Shown here: positions 1 to 12,600 of the stretch, one piece after another | How positions within the stretch are numbered: position 1 is the stretch's first letter | Layout of the letters: each line of letters opens with the position of its first letter | From: Lotus japonicus | Lineage: Eukaryota; Streptophyta; Magnoliopsida; Fabales; Fabaceae | NCBI RefSeq assembly: GCF_012489685.1 | Contig: NC_080042.1 | Location: 9,006,852 to 9,070,851, forward strand | Reading direction: 5' to 3' | DNA length: 64,000 nucleotides | Made by a program: the position numbers and the translations under genes | The notes under the pieces: model-generated | Databases searched by the model: none | What the model saw: only the letters and a program-made list of their open reading frames with translations | Told to the model about the DNA's origin: nothing

Positions 1-719
1 CCCTGGAGGAGGACTTGACCACTATGTCATCAATGTAGACCTGCATAAAAGTTTCAATAAAGTCATGAAAAATAGTATTCATTACCCTTTGGTAGGTCGC
101 GCCAGCGTTTTTTCAAACCAAATGGCCTGACCACCCACTCATATGTCCCTAAGGCACCAGGACATCGAAATGCTGTTTTCGACACATCCTCCTTGGCAAT
201 GAAAATCTGGTTGTAGCCAGAATACCCATCCAAAAGACTTAAGTATTCATGGCCTGCTGCTGAATCTACCATCATTTCGGCTATGGGCATGTGATATTCA
301 TCCTTGGGCGTAGCAGCATTCAGATCTCAGAAATCTATGCAGACTCTCATTTTACCATTTTTCTTGATGACTGGGACTACATTAGCCAACCACTCAACAT
401 ATCTGGCCGCTCTGATGAACTTGCACCGCAACAACCTTTCGATTTCTTCCTTGATTTTTACTAGAACGTCTGGATGGAACCTCCTAGGCAATTGTTTTAC
501 TGGCTTTCTGTCCTCTTTGATTGGTAGTTGTAACTCCACCAAGTCTCGACTCAAACCGGGCATCTCGTCGTAATCCCAAGCGAAACAATCTTTGAACTCT
601 TTCAGCAATTCTATCATTCTGTTTCTAAGCTCTGGATCGATCAAGGAACTTATATAGGTTGGTCTTTTCTTCGAGCCATCCCCCAAATCAATTTCTTCCA
701 AAAGGTCTTGAGCCTCCAT
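1..719 (-). pseudogene. Ty3/gypsy reverse transcriptase fragment (pol), runs off window
   Basis: Reverse transcriptase of a minus-strand LTR retrotransposon, which copies element RNA into DNA. Read leftwards from about 719 it gives typical gypsy RT blocks: a proline-rich approach segment, VPVIKKNGKMRVCIDF, then SLLDGYSGYNQI, TAFRCPG, FGL and the catalytic YIDD at about 31-42. It is broken: a TGA at 327-329 lies directly after CIDF, where related proteins have Arg (a CGA to TGA change is likely), and a frame change near 105-120 falls just after FGL. RNase H and integrase would lie left of the window. The downstream partner of the protease and gag remnants to the right. Lineage looks Tat-like from the gag, but this is inference. 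Confidence 0.85.
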
Positions 720-985
720 TTGTGTCTACTAAAGGTTTTTCGAACCCCAACGGGCCATCATCGTAAATGCAATCCATTTTCAGATCACACTCATCTTCTT
801 TGGCTTTTTCACTTGGCTCATTTCCACATGAACTATCCTTTTCCTTCCGAGATAGCATCTCGACAGGTGAAACTGTAACTTCAAACTCTCCTCCCACGGC
901 CATATCTTTGGTCATTTTGTCGGCCTCTAAAGTCGTTTTCATCCTGTTTTCAGCCGCGTAGGCCGAAATCCGAGCTAAGCTCGAA

Positions 986-2458
986 TTAATCATCATTGCG
1001 TTGCGTTGCCACACCGGTGGCAGCCTCATCACTTGCCACTTCTTTAGTAGCAACTTCTTCTTCCTCGTCACTGTGCCATCCACTCATGGCATCCACCTTG
1101 CATGACTCATTGAGGTGCAACCCTCGAATTTGGTCTAGTGTTACTGAATACTCTGAATAAGGGTTGAAATACTGATTGGCCACTGTGTCCAGGGGAGCAA
1201 TTGTGGCCAAACTCTTCTCGAAATTCTTCTTGTCGACATAGCTTGTTTCTGCCAAGTAGTAACTTTGGTCAGCTTGCACATTCTCGATAACCCCATCTGT
1301 TTTCCATATGGAGATTCTTTGATGTAGGGTGGAGGGCACTGCCCCTACTCCATGGATCCATTCCCTGCCCAATAAGAGGTTGTAGTTGGTCTTTGAAGGC
1401 ACAACGATGAACAATGTCGATCTGCTTACTGTCCCCACTGTTATATTTAGCATAATTGCACCCATGGAAGTGCTGGTCTTACCTTCATAGTCTGATAAGA
1501 CCATGTCATGGGGGATCAAATCTGCCTCCGTCTTGCCTAACCTTTTCATCATGAACTTAGGCATTAAGTTGATAGCAGCACCACTGTCGACAAGTACCTT
1601 GTTGACGCCTTTGTCTTTCACTTTGGCCCACACGAACAAGGGCTTCAAGTGACTCTTCATATGTTCTGAGGGCCTTTGGAAAATGGCCCTCTCATCTTCG
1701 ACAGCCCCTCTCTGCATGACATAATAGCACAAAGGGTTATCATCCGCCTCTTCCTCGACATAGTAATCCTCGTCGCCTTCAATGACCTCGGATACTCGAT
1801 CGAAATCAGCAGGGAGTATGGACACTATGCAGATGATGTTGAGGTCTTCCCCATCACTTTCATCGAAGTCCTCTAACATGTCTTCATCTTCATCTTCAGC
1901 AGCTGCCTTTACCTTCTCTTGATTGGAGTTTGGCAGGGTCATTCCTTGCTTGATGGCTTGGTCCAGCTGATTGATGATGGATGCCACGCTTGGCTTGTTT
2001 TCTGCGGCATCTGCAGGCTTGATGTCCCATAGGGATCGAAATTTGCCACCCCTTTCTCGCTCCGCTTTTCTTTTTCTTAAAAAGCGTCGGAATTGGGTCC
2101 TAGTCATTTGCTCTGGCCCATAGTAGTTCCTCGAGCCATAAGAGTAGTTTCTCGACACCTGAGAATTGTTAACGTATGACGATCCTTGGCCCAAGTCGAT
2201 TTTCTGCCATTTCTGCCTTGGTTTCGGTTTAGGAGGGGCTGACCGGAACCATTGGTTTCTTGGCACCTCAGCATTGGGGACATAAATTTTGCTTTTCCCC
2301 TTTCGATCTTGATCCACATGGGTGGCGATCTCCTCATGGGGAAAGGTCAACCTTCTGGCCACAGGTGCTTTCTGCTGGTAGTGTCTCTTCATCTCAGAGT
2401 CCTGATAAGCCTTGGCTGCTGACTTGTCGAAAACAGCGCTGCATCTAGGGCACAGCAT
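986..2458 (-). pseudogene. Ty3/gypsy aspartic protease region (gag-pol middle part)
   Basis: Open stretch of 490 codons from the middle of a gypsy polyprotein. It begins with a basic, Gln/Arg-rich part containing MLCPRCSAVF, passes through an acidic DEDEDMLEDFDESDGED-like segment, and then shows a retropepsin fold: the catalytic VDSGAAINLMP at roughly 1560-1600, followed by NYNLLLGREWIHG, the usual second half of these proteases. The protease cuts the gag-pol polyprotein in the particle. The frame ends at 986 and the link to the RT part passes through a second frame (1083-688), so at least one frameshift separates protease and RT. Part of the element spanning 1-9678. Confidence 0.85.
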
Positions 2459-3032
2459 GACCTCATTTTCCCCATCTTGACTTCGAGACAGGAACTCGAC
2501 GAGGGTTTCTCCAGCTTTGGGGTATACTTCTTCTAAGCTAACCTATTCAGCTGGTACTTCGACTGCTACTTCTTCTGTTTCTGTTTCTTCCAGAGTCAAG
2601 CTTGAGTCGAGCTTCGTGGTGATATCTACCATGCAAATGTGGAGGGGCTCCACATAATTGGCTTCAGCTTTCTGAGGTGGATCTGAGTCGACTTTCGCCT
2701 GGCCTTTGGTTTTCTCACCATATTTGAGCCTGCCAGAATCCGGTGCTCCTTGAATGAGATCCCTGAAACGAACACACTGTGAGGTCCAGTGGCCAAAAAA
2801 GTTATGATGCTTACAGTATTTTTTGCCTTTCTTCTATTCAGGAGAAGGCAATTTTTGGTCTTTAGGGACCATAATTAAACCATCAGAAACAAGTATGTCA
2901 TAAATTGCATCACATTTGGTCACATCAAAAGTATAAGTTTTGACAGTAGGAATACTGTCTTTGGGAGATTCTTCTCTCAACTTATTTTCATAAGGCTTTA
3001 ATGCCTTGCACACATAAGGATCTCCTGGCTGG
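2459..3032 (-). pseudogene. Gypsy gag C-terminal part with zinc-knuckle-like segment
   Basis: Continuation of gag on the far side of the solo-LTR insertion. Read leftwards it gives YVCKALKPYENK, KTYTFDVTKCDAIYDILVSDG, then YCKHHNFFGHWTSQC, the modified zinc-knuckle-like segment usual in this group. In-frame stops lie at 2834-2836 (TAG, just before the knuckle) and near 2542 (TAG), so it is not translatable as one protein. The upstream reading frame at 6951 onward ends in INLAEL and joins this segment once the LTR at 3033-6945 is ignored, which confirms that both were one gene. Confidence 0.8.
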
Positions 3033-6000
3033 TGTAACACCCCGATTTCGGTGGCGTCACTTTAGTAACCAAAATAAACTTAATGCGGAAAAACGTGAAT
3101 ATTTTTTTTTTTCGATAATAACTAAGACAAGACTGAATTAAATAAAACCCAACAATAACAATAATCAGAACTAATATACAATATATAAACAGCCCCCGCT
3201 GTAGTAGTAACCTCGTCACGAGTAAACCTCCAGTGACGGAAAGAAAAGTGTAACGCCCGAAGGCAAAAGGTACAATCCACAAGAAAGGTCAAGTGTCCGC
3301 AACACCATCCCTCAAAACTGAGAATAAGCTGGCCCATCGGCCTGAAGCAAGACCTCCTAAGTCCAACCAACTCTCTGTGATTCTCGTAAAGAACCACACA
3401 AAAAGCTATAGGTGGGAAACTACCCTGTCCCCAAAGAAAACAAATGATGTTCAGAGCTAAGACTCTACTCCTACACTAATCCCATCTCGAGGAGCTCACA
3501 CCAGCACTAAAACCTACATGCTAGCATGATCGTCGCCCGAATCTGAATCCAGAACGACCTAGTCTATGTACATCATCCGTCCTCCTCTCGCTACCGCGAT
3601 ACGCTCCAGTTCCCGCATCTCAACCCTAGTTCCTCCCGAAGGATGAACCATCATGAATCAGCCCGCCAAAGACATCTGACAAAGGGCGTTTGTTCGCCAA
3701 AGCACACACAGAAGACGCGAGGGTCAACTCCAAAGAATTATGTAAATAATAGCACCAATAAATATAAATAAGATAATAGCCACTTAGGCTTATAACTAGG
3801 GATAACATCCTAGGGTTGCATATTTCCACAAAGAATATAACGACTGTAAATCACAGTTAACATGCATCAAGTAGAACTAACAAGTATCAAACACACTCAT
3901 CAACTATGTCAGTATGCATGTTGCATGAAATGATATGCAGGTTAACCCAGTCAACCAATATGCAATCCGGAACGGATGGACATCAACGGATCAGCCCTAG
4001 CACCAACCACGGTGGGACCATTTCGGCCCGCGTGCCTCTTACACCACACAAAGGTAGTCAGATCAGCCGTAACCCGTAGGTCTGCCATTTCGGTCTGCTA
4101 CAAGAGACGTTTACAAACGCTCTTTCACGGAAATCCGGGTCTTATGACCATTTTGGAATCCGACGAGGTCCAGAGTACGTCCTATGTTAATACCCCATTA
4201 ATGTTGCATGAATGCAGGATGATTAGTCAACCAACGTCTCCGATCTCACTCGACACGTCGCCAGGTGTTCTAGGTAAATTAAAGTTTCTAAAAGCTTACC
4301 CTAAGGTAAAGTCAATTCTGCGACAAAATACAATAATCATAAAATGAGTGCAACCACTCACGATGACTCTTCGGGTCATCAATGCTCTCACGAAGTCTCA
4401 CGCTTCAGTGAAGTTTCATGCTCTCACAAGGTCTCACGCCTCAGTGGAGTTCCATGCTTTCCACAAGGTCTCACGCCTCAGTGGAGTATCCCGCATTCAC
4501 AAGGTCTCACGCCTCAGTGAAGCTTCATGCTGTTCACGAGGTCTCACGCCTCAGTGAAGGTCCATGCTTTCCACAAGGTCTCACGCCTCAGTGGAGTATC
4601 ACGCATTCACAAGGTCTCACGCCTCAGTGAAGCTTCTCGGCTCATCCCTTGGATGGCTAACAAACTGCTCAACGAGCGAAGGAGTACCAACATACTCAGA
4701 ACTTACCAAACTCCTCAACACTTGGATCCGACGACACTCCTCGTTTTTCCAAAACTATGACTTGACTTCCAATGCCTTCCTTCGAGGTTGTTATCATTAC
4801 TTAAAGATTTTGAGGTTATTTAAGGTCTTATGAATTTTCTTTATAAAATAGATTCCATTTCGTCTTATCGCAAGTCTTATACATTTGCAGGATCTCCCAA
4901 TCCCAAGTCGCTTCCAGAGGATGTCTCGATCCACTAAACAAAATTAAGGCCCGAACCTCGTTCGTCCTATCAAACTTTCTCAAAACTCTCAAAATAAAAT
5001 CGGCATGACCTGCCCGCTATTCTCACCATTCAGAATCTCAGATTCCAGTACAGAGCATATTTAAATCATCACAATCAACAACATGTCATATATCAATAAA
5101 TCGCATCATAAACACTTAGCACTTAGCATATAAAGCATGCACCACACATCCTAGATTACCCACATAGCACATAGCATGTAAGACAATCTCAAAAACATTC
5201 AGTAGATGAATCATCTACATTGTCAGCCGAAGCCTCAGAAAACATTTTCCAATCACACACAATTCCAGTGCATAAACAGTAAACAATGTCGAAACATCGA
5301 CCCTAAGCATTAACTAGAGATTCAGTGAGAAGCCCTCACCTGCAGATTCTCCAGGATTATCTTCTAACTCTTCCTCACAAGCAAAGCGTTGCTCCTCAGG
5401 AAATTCCTCAAAAGTTCCTTTAAAGCAAAGTCACAGAAATACTATCAGAATCTATCGAGAACTAAGCTATCGATACTTACTAAGGTTACACAAAGTAATC
5501 TATACTCTAAGGTACGATAATCTAGCGCGAAAGACAAGTTTTCGGAAAAGGAAATTTTCCTCCTCCCCCTTAATAGGGCTCGGCCACTTTAGGTAATTAT
5601 GGGGCTCGATTTTTCTTCGATCAAACTTGGTTCCTATGCTATCATTAGCCGTAACTAAGGGTATTCTGAACTCGGAAAAATTATCGGATCGAAAACTGTC
5701 GCAGGGGTATTTTGGTCATGATTTTTAACTTAGAAATTTCAAAACTGAAATCCCAAAAACCAAATTTTGCAGGGACGTTACTAACGACGTTTATGACAAC
5801 TAATCCTACTAACACTAAGCTAAGGCGATAGTTTTTAGCCTAAAGGTTGAAGCTTTACCTCAAAAACTCCAAAAATGGGTATTTAAGGCTAAAATTGATT
5901 CCGGCGGAATTCCGGCGACATAACGGAAAATCTAATCCGACAGAAGTGATCTTGGGCACATATAGAAGAGGTTTAGAATCAGAAATGAAAGATTCAGGAT

Positions 6001-6945
6001 AGTTTTGCAAAAACCCATAAACTATCCGCTCAGAAAACTCTACAGAAAAGCTATGGAAAAAGCGATCAGAGGTAAGGATTAGCGACTATACCTCGAAACC
6101 TTGAAGCAGCAACTGATTAATCAACGATCAAGCAAGGATTGAACAAAATCTTCTTCTCCTCCTCTCCTCTCAAACTCGCGGCCTCCTTGGATGAAATGGG
6201 TAAGATATTTGTTTTTTTCTCATTTCTTGGCTATATATAGAGGTTGGCAAAACGCGGTAAAATGAAAGTTTCGCGAATCTGATTTTTCCGGCGTCATTCT
6301 CCGTGAATTCTAAGATAGGTTTTGGCGAAAGAATTCCAAAACTAAAATGAGGTCTCTTTGTATTTTTGGCAACTAAAGCATAGTCGGTATAAAACTATTT
6401 TACCCGATAAGTTGCTTTTTGCATCGAATGTCGGAATAGAAAACTTCCTTCGGAAGAAAGATTGAAATCATCAAGAGAAATGGGTGTACGCGTGTAGAAT
6501 ATTCATTTGAAGCTCTGAATAGATAAAGTCTTCATTGTCGAGAAATTCTAGGGTTTTGAAATACCAGGGATTCGGTTTCGGCAAACTTCCGATGATTGGA
6601 ATCGGACGTTCGTAGATCCTAGAGTTTCGCCTCGAAACGATTGTGATATATGGAAAAAGAGAAGTTCTAACATTTCTCTGAAGATTTTTGGAATTAACTT
6701 CCGTCGTGCCTAAAAGTGAAAATTAGCTATATACTAGGGTTTCTGACCTAGGTTAAGCGTATAACGATCGTACTATAACTTTTATCGATCATGATGTAAT
6801 CCTTTGACTTTTCCTGAACTTTCTCCTTCATAAATTTATTTCATTTGGTAAACTCTAGTTCAGGTTTCCCTTCACAATACATCAACCCTAATCGTAAATG
6901 GAAATCTCTTCCACTGATCCTAAGCTTAAAATCTTGGGTCTTACA
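3033..6945 (-). mobile_element. Solo LTR (3.9 kb, Tekay-like gypsy family), TSD GCTGG
   Basis: A single LTR with perfect boundaries. It starts TGTAACACCCCGATTTCGG and ends CTTGGGTCTTACA, and is flanked by the 5-bp duplication GCTGG at 3028-3032 and 6946-6950. No internal domain remains, so this is the usual product of recombination between the two LTRs of a full element. The orientation is minus, judged from the related element at 43681-51379, where primer site and gag lie to the left of the right-hand LTR. It interrupts gag of the older gypsy element. A tandem array of about 36-bp units lies inside it at 4388-4635. Short ORFs within it are incidental. Confidence 0.93.
4388..4635. repeat. Tandem repeat, ~36.5-bp units, inside solo LTR
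   Basis: About seven copies of a unit built on GGTCTCACGCCTCAGTG; the core begins near 4395, 4431, 4468, 4504, 4541, 4578 and 4614. Copies differ by a few bases and alternate between two flavours (GGAGT and GAAGC after the core). Related LTRs in this window carry different arrays at a similar place. Confidence 0.9.
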
Positions 6946-6950
6946 GCTGG

Positions 6951-8599
6951 AGCTCAGCCAGATTGATGTCATTAATGTCGACTTCGGGAGCGACCTCATG
7001 GCATGTGTACTATGTTGGACACACCATCTCTGTATCTATGTAGGCCACTTTCTCTTTTTTGGGCCATTTGTGAGTTGTCTTAGCTCTTTCGTCGTTCTTC
7101 TCCGCTTTGAGTAATTCGACGTGCCTCACTCTATCGGCGAGTTGAGACATATCGCAAATATACTGCGTGTCGAGTTTCTTCCTAATCGAATACTCTAAAC
7201 CACCTGCAGCCAAAACGAACAATTCATGTTCTAAGACATGAGTAAAACATCGAGATTTTAACATCCTAAATCTATTCAGATAGTCATCAATGGATTCAGC
7301 ATTCTTCCTTTTGACACTGGTCAAATCCTTTAGACTCACTTTGCACTCCCCTCTAAAGAACTACTCATGGAAAATCCTTTCCAATTGTGTCCAAGTGTGG
7401 ACTGACCTAGGAGCAAGGGTTGTGAACCACGTGAACGCGTTCTTAGTTAAAGAACTTGGGAAGTACTTCATTTTCAGATTCTCATTAATGGCCAGGTCTC
7501 CAGCCTCAATCTGGTATCTCGCCACGTGTTCTACAGTGGATTCCCCCGAGTCCCCGGAAAACTTAGTGAACTTTGGGACTTTCCAACCTCTAGGGAGTTC
7601 CGCTTCGAGAACCTCTTCAGTGAAGGCTGAAACAAAGTGGGGTCTGTTAGCAAAACCTACATTAAAACCGTGTTGATTTAGCAATTGTTCGACCACAGCA
7701 GCAACGTTTTGTTGCCCCCCAGCATTTTGGTGTCGAATTCTTTCCAATACTCCGTCCGCATGTTCATCCCTATTTATCACGTATACATCCTGCGGCCCTG
7801 GCTGACCCCCTTCATTTTCTTCGAATAAAGGGTTTTGTCCTACGTGGTGGTAAGGTTGTACGGGCCTGCGAGCTGGGATCGCGACTGGTGGAATTGGTTC
7901 AATTCTTGGCAGGGGTGCTACCTCGTTTTGTGCTCCTAACGCCGTTTCCAGACGCCCCATCTGATGGGCTAACTCTTGGTTGTTGGCATTTGTGTTTTGG
8001 ATCAAGGGGTTGAAGATCTCCCCCATCTGTCGAGATAACATATTAACCATCTCGTGATGGCTATCATCGAACTGCTGCCTAATAGCCTGGAGTGACCCGG
8101 AGTTCATGCCCGTGGGCAGGTACATTTGTGAACTTTGCCATGTGGCAAAGCCGGGAGGGCTCACTCGATTTCCTAAATTCATCATTGTGTCATTTGCCCC
8201 GAATGGGGGCATCCCAAAAGGGGGCACATTCTCTGAGAACGTTGAATAATTTCCCTGCAAGTCATGCATCAATGATGTAGGCATGCCAAAGGGCATATCT
8301 CTTGCAGGCGGAGGAAGGTTTGGCATAAAGGATGCTTGGGCCACGTTGGCCACTCCCCTCGTCACAGTTGGCATTGTGACGGCCTGAACAGTGGTAGAGA
8401 TAGGCACCTCAGCCACAGCTGACATCATTACACCCTGTGGTGGTGGTATGACGTCAAGATTGGTTCCAGGAGGCAACTCCTCCTCATTGTTACTACTGCT
8501 CCCACCAGGGCTATTTTGGTTCACCACATTGGATCCCTGTGGGGAGGTTCTACCTCGATTATTTGCCATACTTACTGTTCTGCCGCTTCTCAAGTGCAT
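6951..8599 (-). pseudogene. Ty3/gypsy gag N-terminal and central part
   Basis: Gag capsid gene of the minus-strand gypsy element. It starts at the ATG at 8597-8599 with MHLRSGRTVSMANNRG, runs through a low-complexity Pro/Asn/Met-rich region and a retrotransposon-gag core: EAELPRGWKVPKFTKFSGD, YFPSSLTKNAFTWFTTL, WTQLERIFHE, then after a stop VSLKDLTSVKR and DRVRHVELLKAEK. Gag forms the cytoplasmic particle. The reading frame is broken by a TAG at 7361-7363 and another at 7010-7012, and is cut at 6950 by the solo LTR. Reading frames on both sides of the first stop agree (8599 and 7339 differ by a multiple of three), so that break is a point change. Confidence 0.88.
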
Positions 8600-8701
8600 A
8601 AACTAACGTACACAACGAAACAACCAGCAAAACAAGTAGCACAAACACAAACAACAAAACTTCACACAAAACACTTCTGTAAAACTTGGTTTTCACAAAA
8701 A

Positions 8702-8724
8702 TGGTCCCACTGGGCGTGCCAATT
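8702..8724 (-). promoter_or_regulatory. Candidate primer-binding site of the left gypsy element
   Basis: On the minus strand, right next to the candidate LTR end (which finishes CGGTAAACA), the sequence reads TTGGCACGCCCAGTGGGACC. Its place between LTR and gag leader is that of a (-)-strand primer site. The tRNA is not identified; it is not the iMet type seen in the other elements of the window. Confidence 0.5.
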
Positions 8725-9678
8725 TGTTTACCGTGATATTTAGTAAACAAACAAACATTTTCCGAGTTCGACTGGAAAAAGTTTAAGAGTTTTGCGAATT
8801 AAGGGTTCTTTTGGGAAAACGTCTTGCCAAAGCGTGTGTGAAACTGGGGTTTTCGACAGCCGTGTGTCGAGGGGTAAAAACAAGTAAAGATTCAAAGATA
8901 AAATACAAGACAATTAGAAACGCTTGAAAGTAAAATTCATTAATCGAAAAGCTTTACACAAAGTAAGATTGATAAATTCGACTACAAATCCAATAAAAGC
9001 AGCAAAAAACAACGAATTCGAGAATCTAAGTGCAGGAATCATAAATGGCTGGCTCGTCAACGTACTCCTCCATGATCACGTTAGGCTCGTTGAGTCTCTT
9101 TGATGCGGACATGAGAGCTTTTTTAGTGATTTTTAGAGCTGAGTTGAGAACCCCTTTTTTGAATTGGATTCTCCTATTTATAGAGCTCCATGTTTCGCAT
9201 GTCCTTGGCGGTTTTCCTCCTCTTGGATGGGTTAGTGGGTCTGATTTTCCCTTCCCACGATCTGATGCTTGCTCCGGAAGTTCTCTGCGTAGTGGTGGAG
9301 ATCGTGTGTTTCAACTGTTTCAAGCGCTTGTTGGCCACGTACTCAGCCATCGTGGTGAGAAACTGACTCAGTCAATGCTGCACATGTTAAATGTGCCCAT
9401 GTTTGTAGCAACGGTTACTAATGTCCCTTTGTCGAATTCGACTGCCTCTTTACCTTGGCGCATTTTTCCTTTCTTTCCTTCAGTCCATGTTCGACTGCCT
9501 TGTGCACTTTGAGCCAAATGTCTTTGGGCCAAATATCTTGGGCCAACAGCAGGGTATTGTGTGAGTCGGATTTCCTAGTTATGATGGACATTTTAAATAG
9601 AGGTGGTTGTGGCTTGATACCTTTTTATAAAATAGTTGTAGGGTGAATGCTTAAGTTGGTATTTGAAAGTGTCACACA
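8725..9678 (-). mobile_element. 5' LTR of the left gypsy element
   Basis: The non-coding block right of gag and the primer site. In plus orientation it begins TGTTTACCGTGATA at 8725 and a plausible TG...CA end lies at GTGTCACACA (9678), giving 954 bp. The left end is supported by the adjacent primer-site-like motif; the right end is a guess because the matching 3' LTR is outside the window. A minus-strand TATA box lies in its middle (9174-9183). ORFs here (for example 9045-9512 plus) have no recognisable family. Confidence 0.6.
9174..9183 (-). promoter_or_regulatory. TATA box in gypsy 5' LTR
   Basis: CTATAAATAG on the minus strand, centrally placed in the LTR and about 575 bp upstream of the gag ATG, in the right orientation to drive gag-pol. 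Confidence 0.55.
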
Positions 9679-9686
9679 CTGTTAAG

Positions 9687-12600
9687 TGTAACACCCCGAT
9701 TTCGGTGGCGTCACTTTAGTAACCAAAAGAAAATTCTTTAAGCGGAAAAACGTGAATTATTTTTTTCGACAATATAACTAAAGACAGAAAGCAATAAAAC
9801 TCCCCAACAAAAGATAAAAGGAACTACTATACAACTATATATACATGCCTCGCTAAACACTACCACGTCACGAGTAACCTCCAGTGACGGGTGACAGAAA
9901 AAGAGTAACGCCCGTAGGCAAAAGTACAAACCAAAAGAAAAGTCAAGTGTCCGCAACACTATCCCTCAAAATGAGAATGAGTTAGCCCAGATGGCCTAGA
10001 GCAAGACCTCTTAGCCCAACCAACTCTCTGTGATCCCCGTAGAGGAACCACACAAAAAGCTATAGGCGGGAAACTACCCTGTCCCCAAAGAAACAATGAC
10101 GGTCAGAGCTAAGACTCTACCCCTACACTAATCCCATCTCGAGTAAGTCGCTCGGTGGCCAGCGGGGTCGACCACCCCTGAACCGTAGTCCTCCTGATCA
10201 AGCTTCTTCAACCTAGTTTCCCCTGAAGGGTGAACCATCGTGAACCGGTCCGCCATGGACATCTGACAAAGGCGTAGTCCGCCCAAACACACATAGAAGA
10301 CGCGAGGGTCAACTCCAAAGAATTATATAAATATTAAAGCCAGATATATATATATATGGGATAATAATTATTAGCCTCTCAGGCTTAGAGTTTAGGGATA
10401 ACATCCTAGGGTTGCATATATCACAATGAATATAAAGATAATAATAAGAATTAGCATGCCTCAAGTAGGATAAACAGGTACCAATCACACTCAGCAACTA
10501 AGTCAGCATGTATGTTGCATGAAATGCAATGCTGGGTAACAAAATGCATTCCGGAAGAAGGATGGACACCATCGAGTCAGCCCTAACACCGGCCAAAGTG
10601 GGACCATTCCGCTCGGGCGCCTCTTACACCACACAAAAGTAGTCAGATCAGCAGTGAACCCGTAGGTCTGCCATTCCGTCTGCTACTAAGGACCACCGTA
10701 GTGTCCTAAATATGGAAATCCGGGTCTTATGACCATTTTGGAATCCACCGAGGTCCGGTAATCCGCCGTGTATTAACCTCAAAATGAGTGCATGAATGCA
10801 AGTGATTAGCCAAACAACGTCTCCGACCTCACCCGACACGTCGTCACGTGTTCTAGCTAACTTATTGTCTCTAAAAAGCCTACCCTAAGGCAAACGTCGA
10901 TTCTGCGACAAAATGAATTAATCAAAAGAAGAAGAATGTACTTTGGAACTCATGGTTCCCGGCTAAACTTTAGATAGCCAATCAACAAACTGCTCATCGA
11001 GCGAAAAGGTACCGAGTACTTGGAAACTTATAGTTCCCGGCTAAACTTTAGATAGCCAAACATTAAACTGCTCATCGAGCGAAAAAGTATAAGCATACTC
11101 GGAAACTTGTAAGTTTCCTCAAGACTTGGACTCGACGACACTTCTCATATTTCCCAAACTAATATTCAGGCTCTAAGCTCTTATCTAAGGGTATCATTAT
11201 TGTTCAAAGGATTTAGAAATTGATTAATGTCTTATGAGTTTTCCGTGATAAAATAGTTTTCATTTTAATCTTATAATACTTCCTAAGAGTTTTTAGAGAT
11301 CCCATAATCTCAAATAATTCCCTGAGAAGGTCTCGATCCATTAAAACATAACAAGGTCCGAACTTCGTTCGTCCTTTAAAACTCTCTCAAAATCTCATAA
11401 AAATTTGGCATGACCTGCCCGTAATCCTCACTCCTCAGAATCTCATGTATAAGTGGAATAGCATAAATAAAACAGCTCAGTCAAAAGCATAAACAGCATA
11501 TTCCAACACATCCTAAGTTAACCATGTAGCACATAGCATGTGAATCATTTAGCACACAATATCATGGCATCAAATACTCAACAAGTTCGGCCGAAGCCTC
11601 AGAAATCATTTCAGACATTTAGCAATTAGGTGCATAACACATAAATCAAGTCGAATTTCATCGACACCTAAAGCATTATCTAGTAATTCAGAGAGTAGCC
11701 CTCACTTGTAACTCCTCCAGCGTTTTCCTCACAACCTCCTTCACGTTCCTCGCCTTGATCTCCAGGAAACTCCTCAAAAGAACCTTAAGCCAAAATCACA
11801 GAAATCAACACATTGAGTCAGAAACTCAGCAAGCAATAAGTCCTAGGGTTACACGGTACATTACAAACTCTGTGGTACGACAATCTAACGCGTTAAGACA
11901 AGTTTTCGAAAAAGTCGGATTTCCTCCCCCCTTGGTATAGCTCTCGGCCACTTTCCTTAATTGGGAGGGTCGATTTTTCTTCGATCAAACTTGGTTCCTA
12001 GGTTAACATAAGCCGTAACTAAGACGGTTCTAAGCTCGGAAAAATTTTCGGATCGAAAACTGATATAGGGGCAGTTTGGTCATTATTTTTAGCTCAGAAT
12101 TTCAAAATTGGATTTTTGAAAAACAAATTGGATGGGGACGTCCACAACGACGTTTATGACGACAAATCCTACTAGCACTAAGCCAAGTCGATAGATTAGA
12201 GCGTAAAGGTTGCGACTTTGCCGAAAAATGGGTATTTAGGGTAGAAATTGATCCCGGCGGCATTTCGTCGACATTTGACAAAATCTAATCCGCAGAACAC
12301 GCTCAGGAGCATGCAGGGAAGAAGTTTAGACGCTGAAATCAGCTGATTTGAACAGTTTTTCAAAAACCTCAAAATTTTGAACTCAGAAAGTCGCAGGAGA
12401 AATGGACAGAAACGACGATTCGAAGGAGAGTATAGATTACCTACCTCGAGGTCTTCGATTAGTGACGATCGGTGAAGCAAACGGGCAAGAAACGACGAAG
12501 ATCTGGATCTCTCTCTCTCTCTAGGAACTCGCGGTTTTGGGGGTGGGGAAAATGGGTTTTTTTGCAAAAAATCTAATTTTTCAAGCTATTTATAGGTTTT

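Noticed and set aside
4388..4635. CRISPR-like array of short repeats
   Set aside because: Plant nuclear DNA, contiguous tandem units without unique spacers, inside an LTR.
7290..8743. Plus-strand ORFs over the gypsy gag (for example 7290-7676, 8391-8606)
   Set aside because: They are antisense shadows of the gag frame; no domain and no promoter support.
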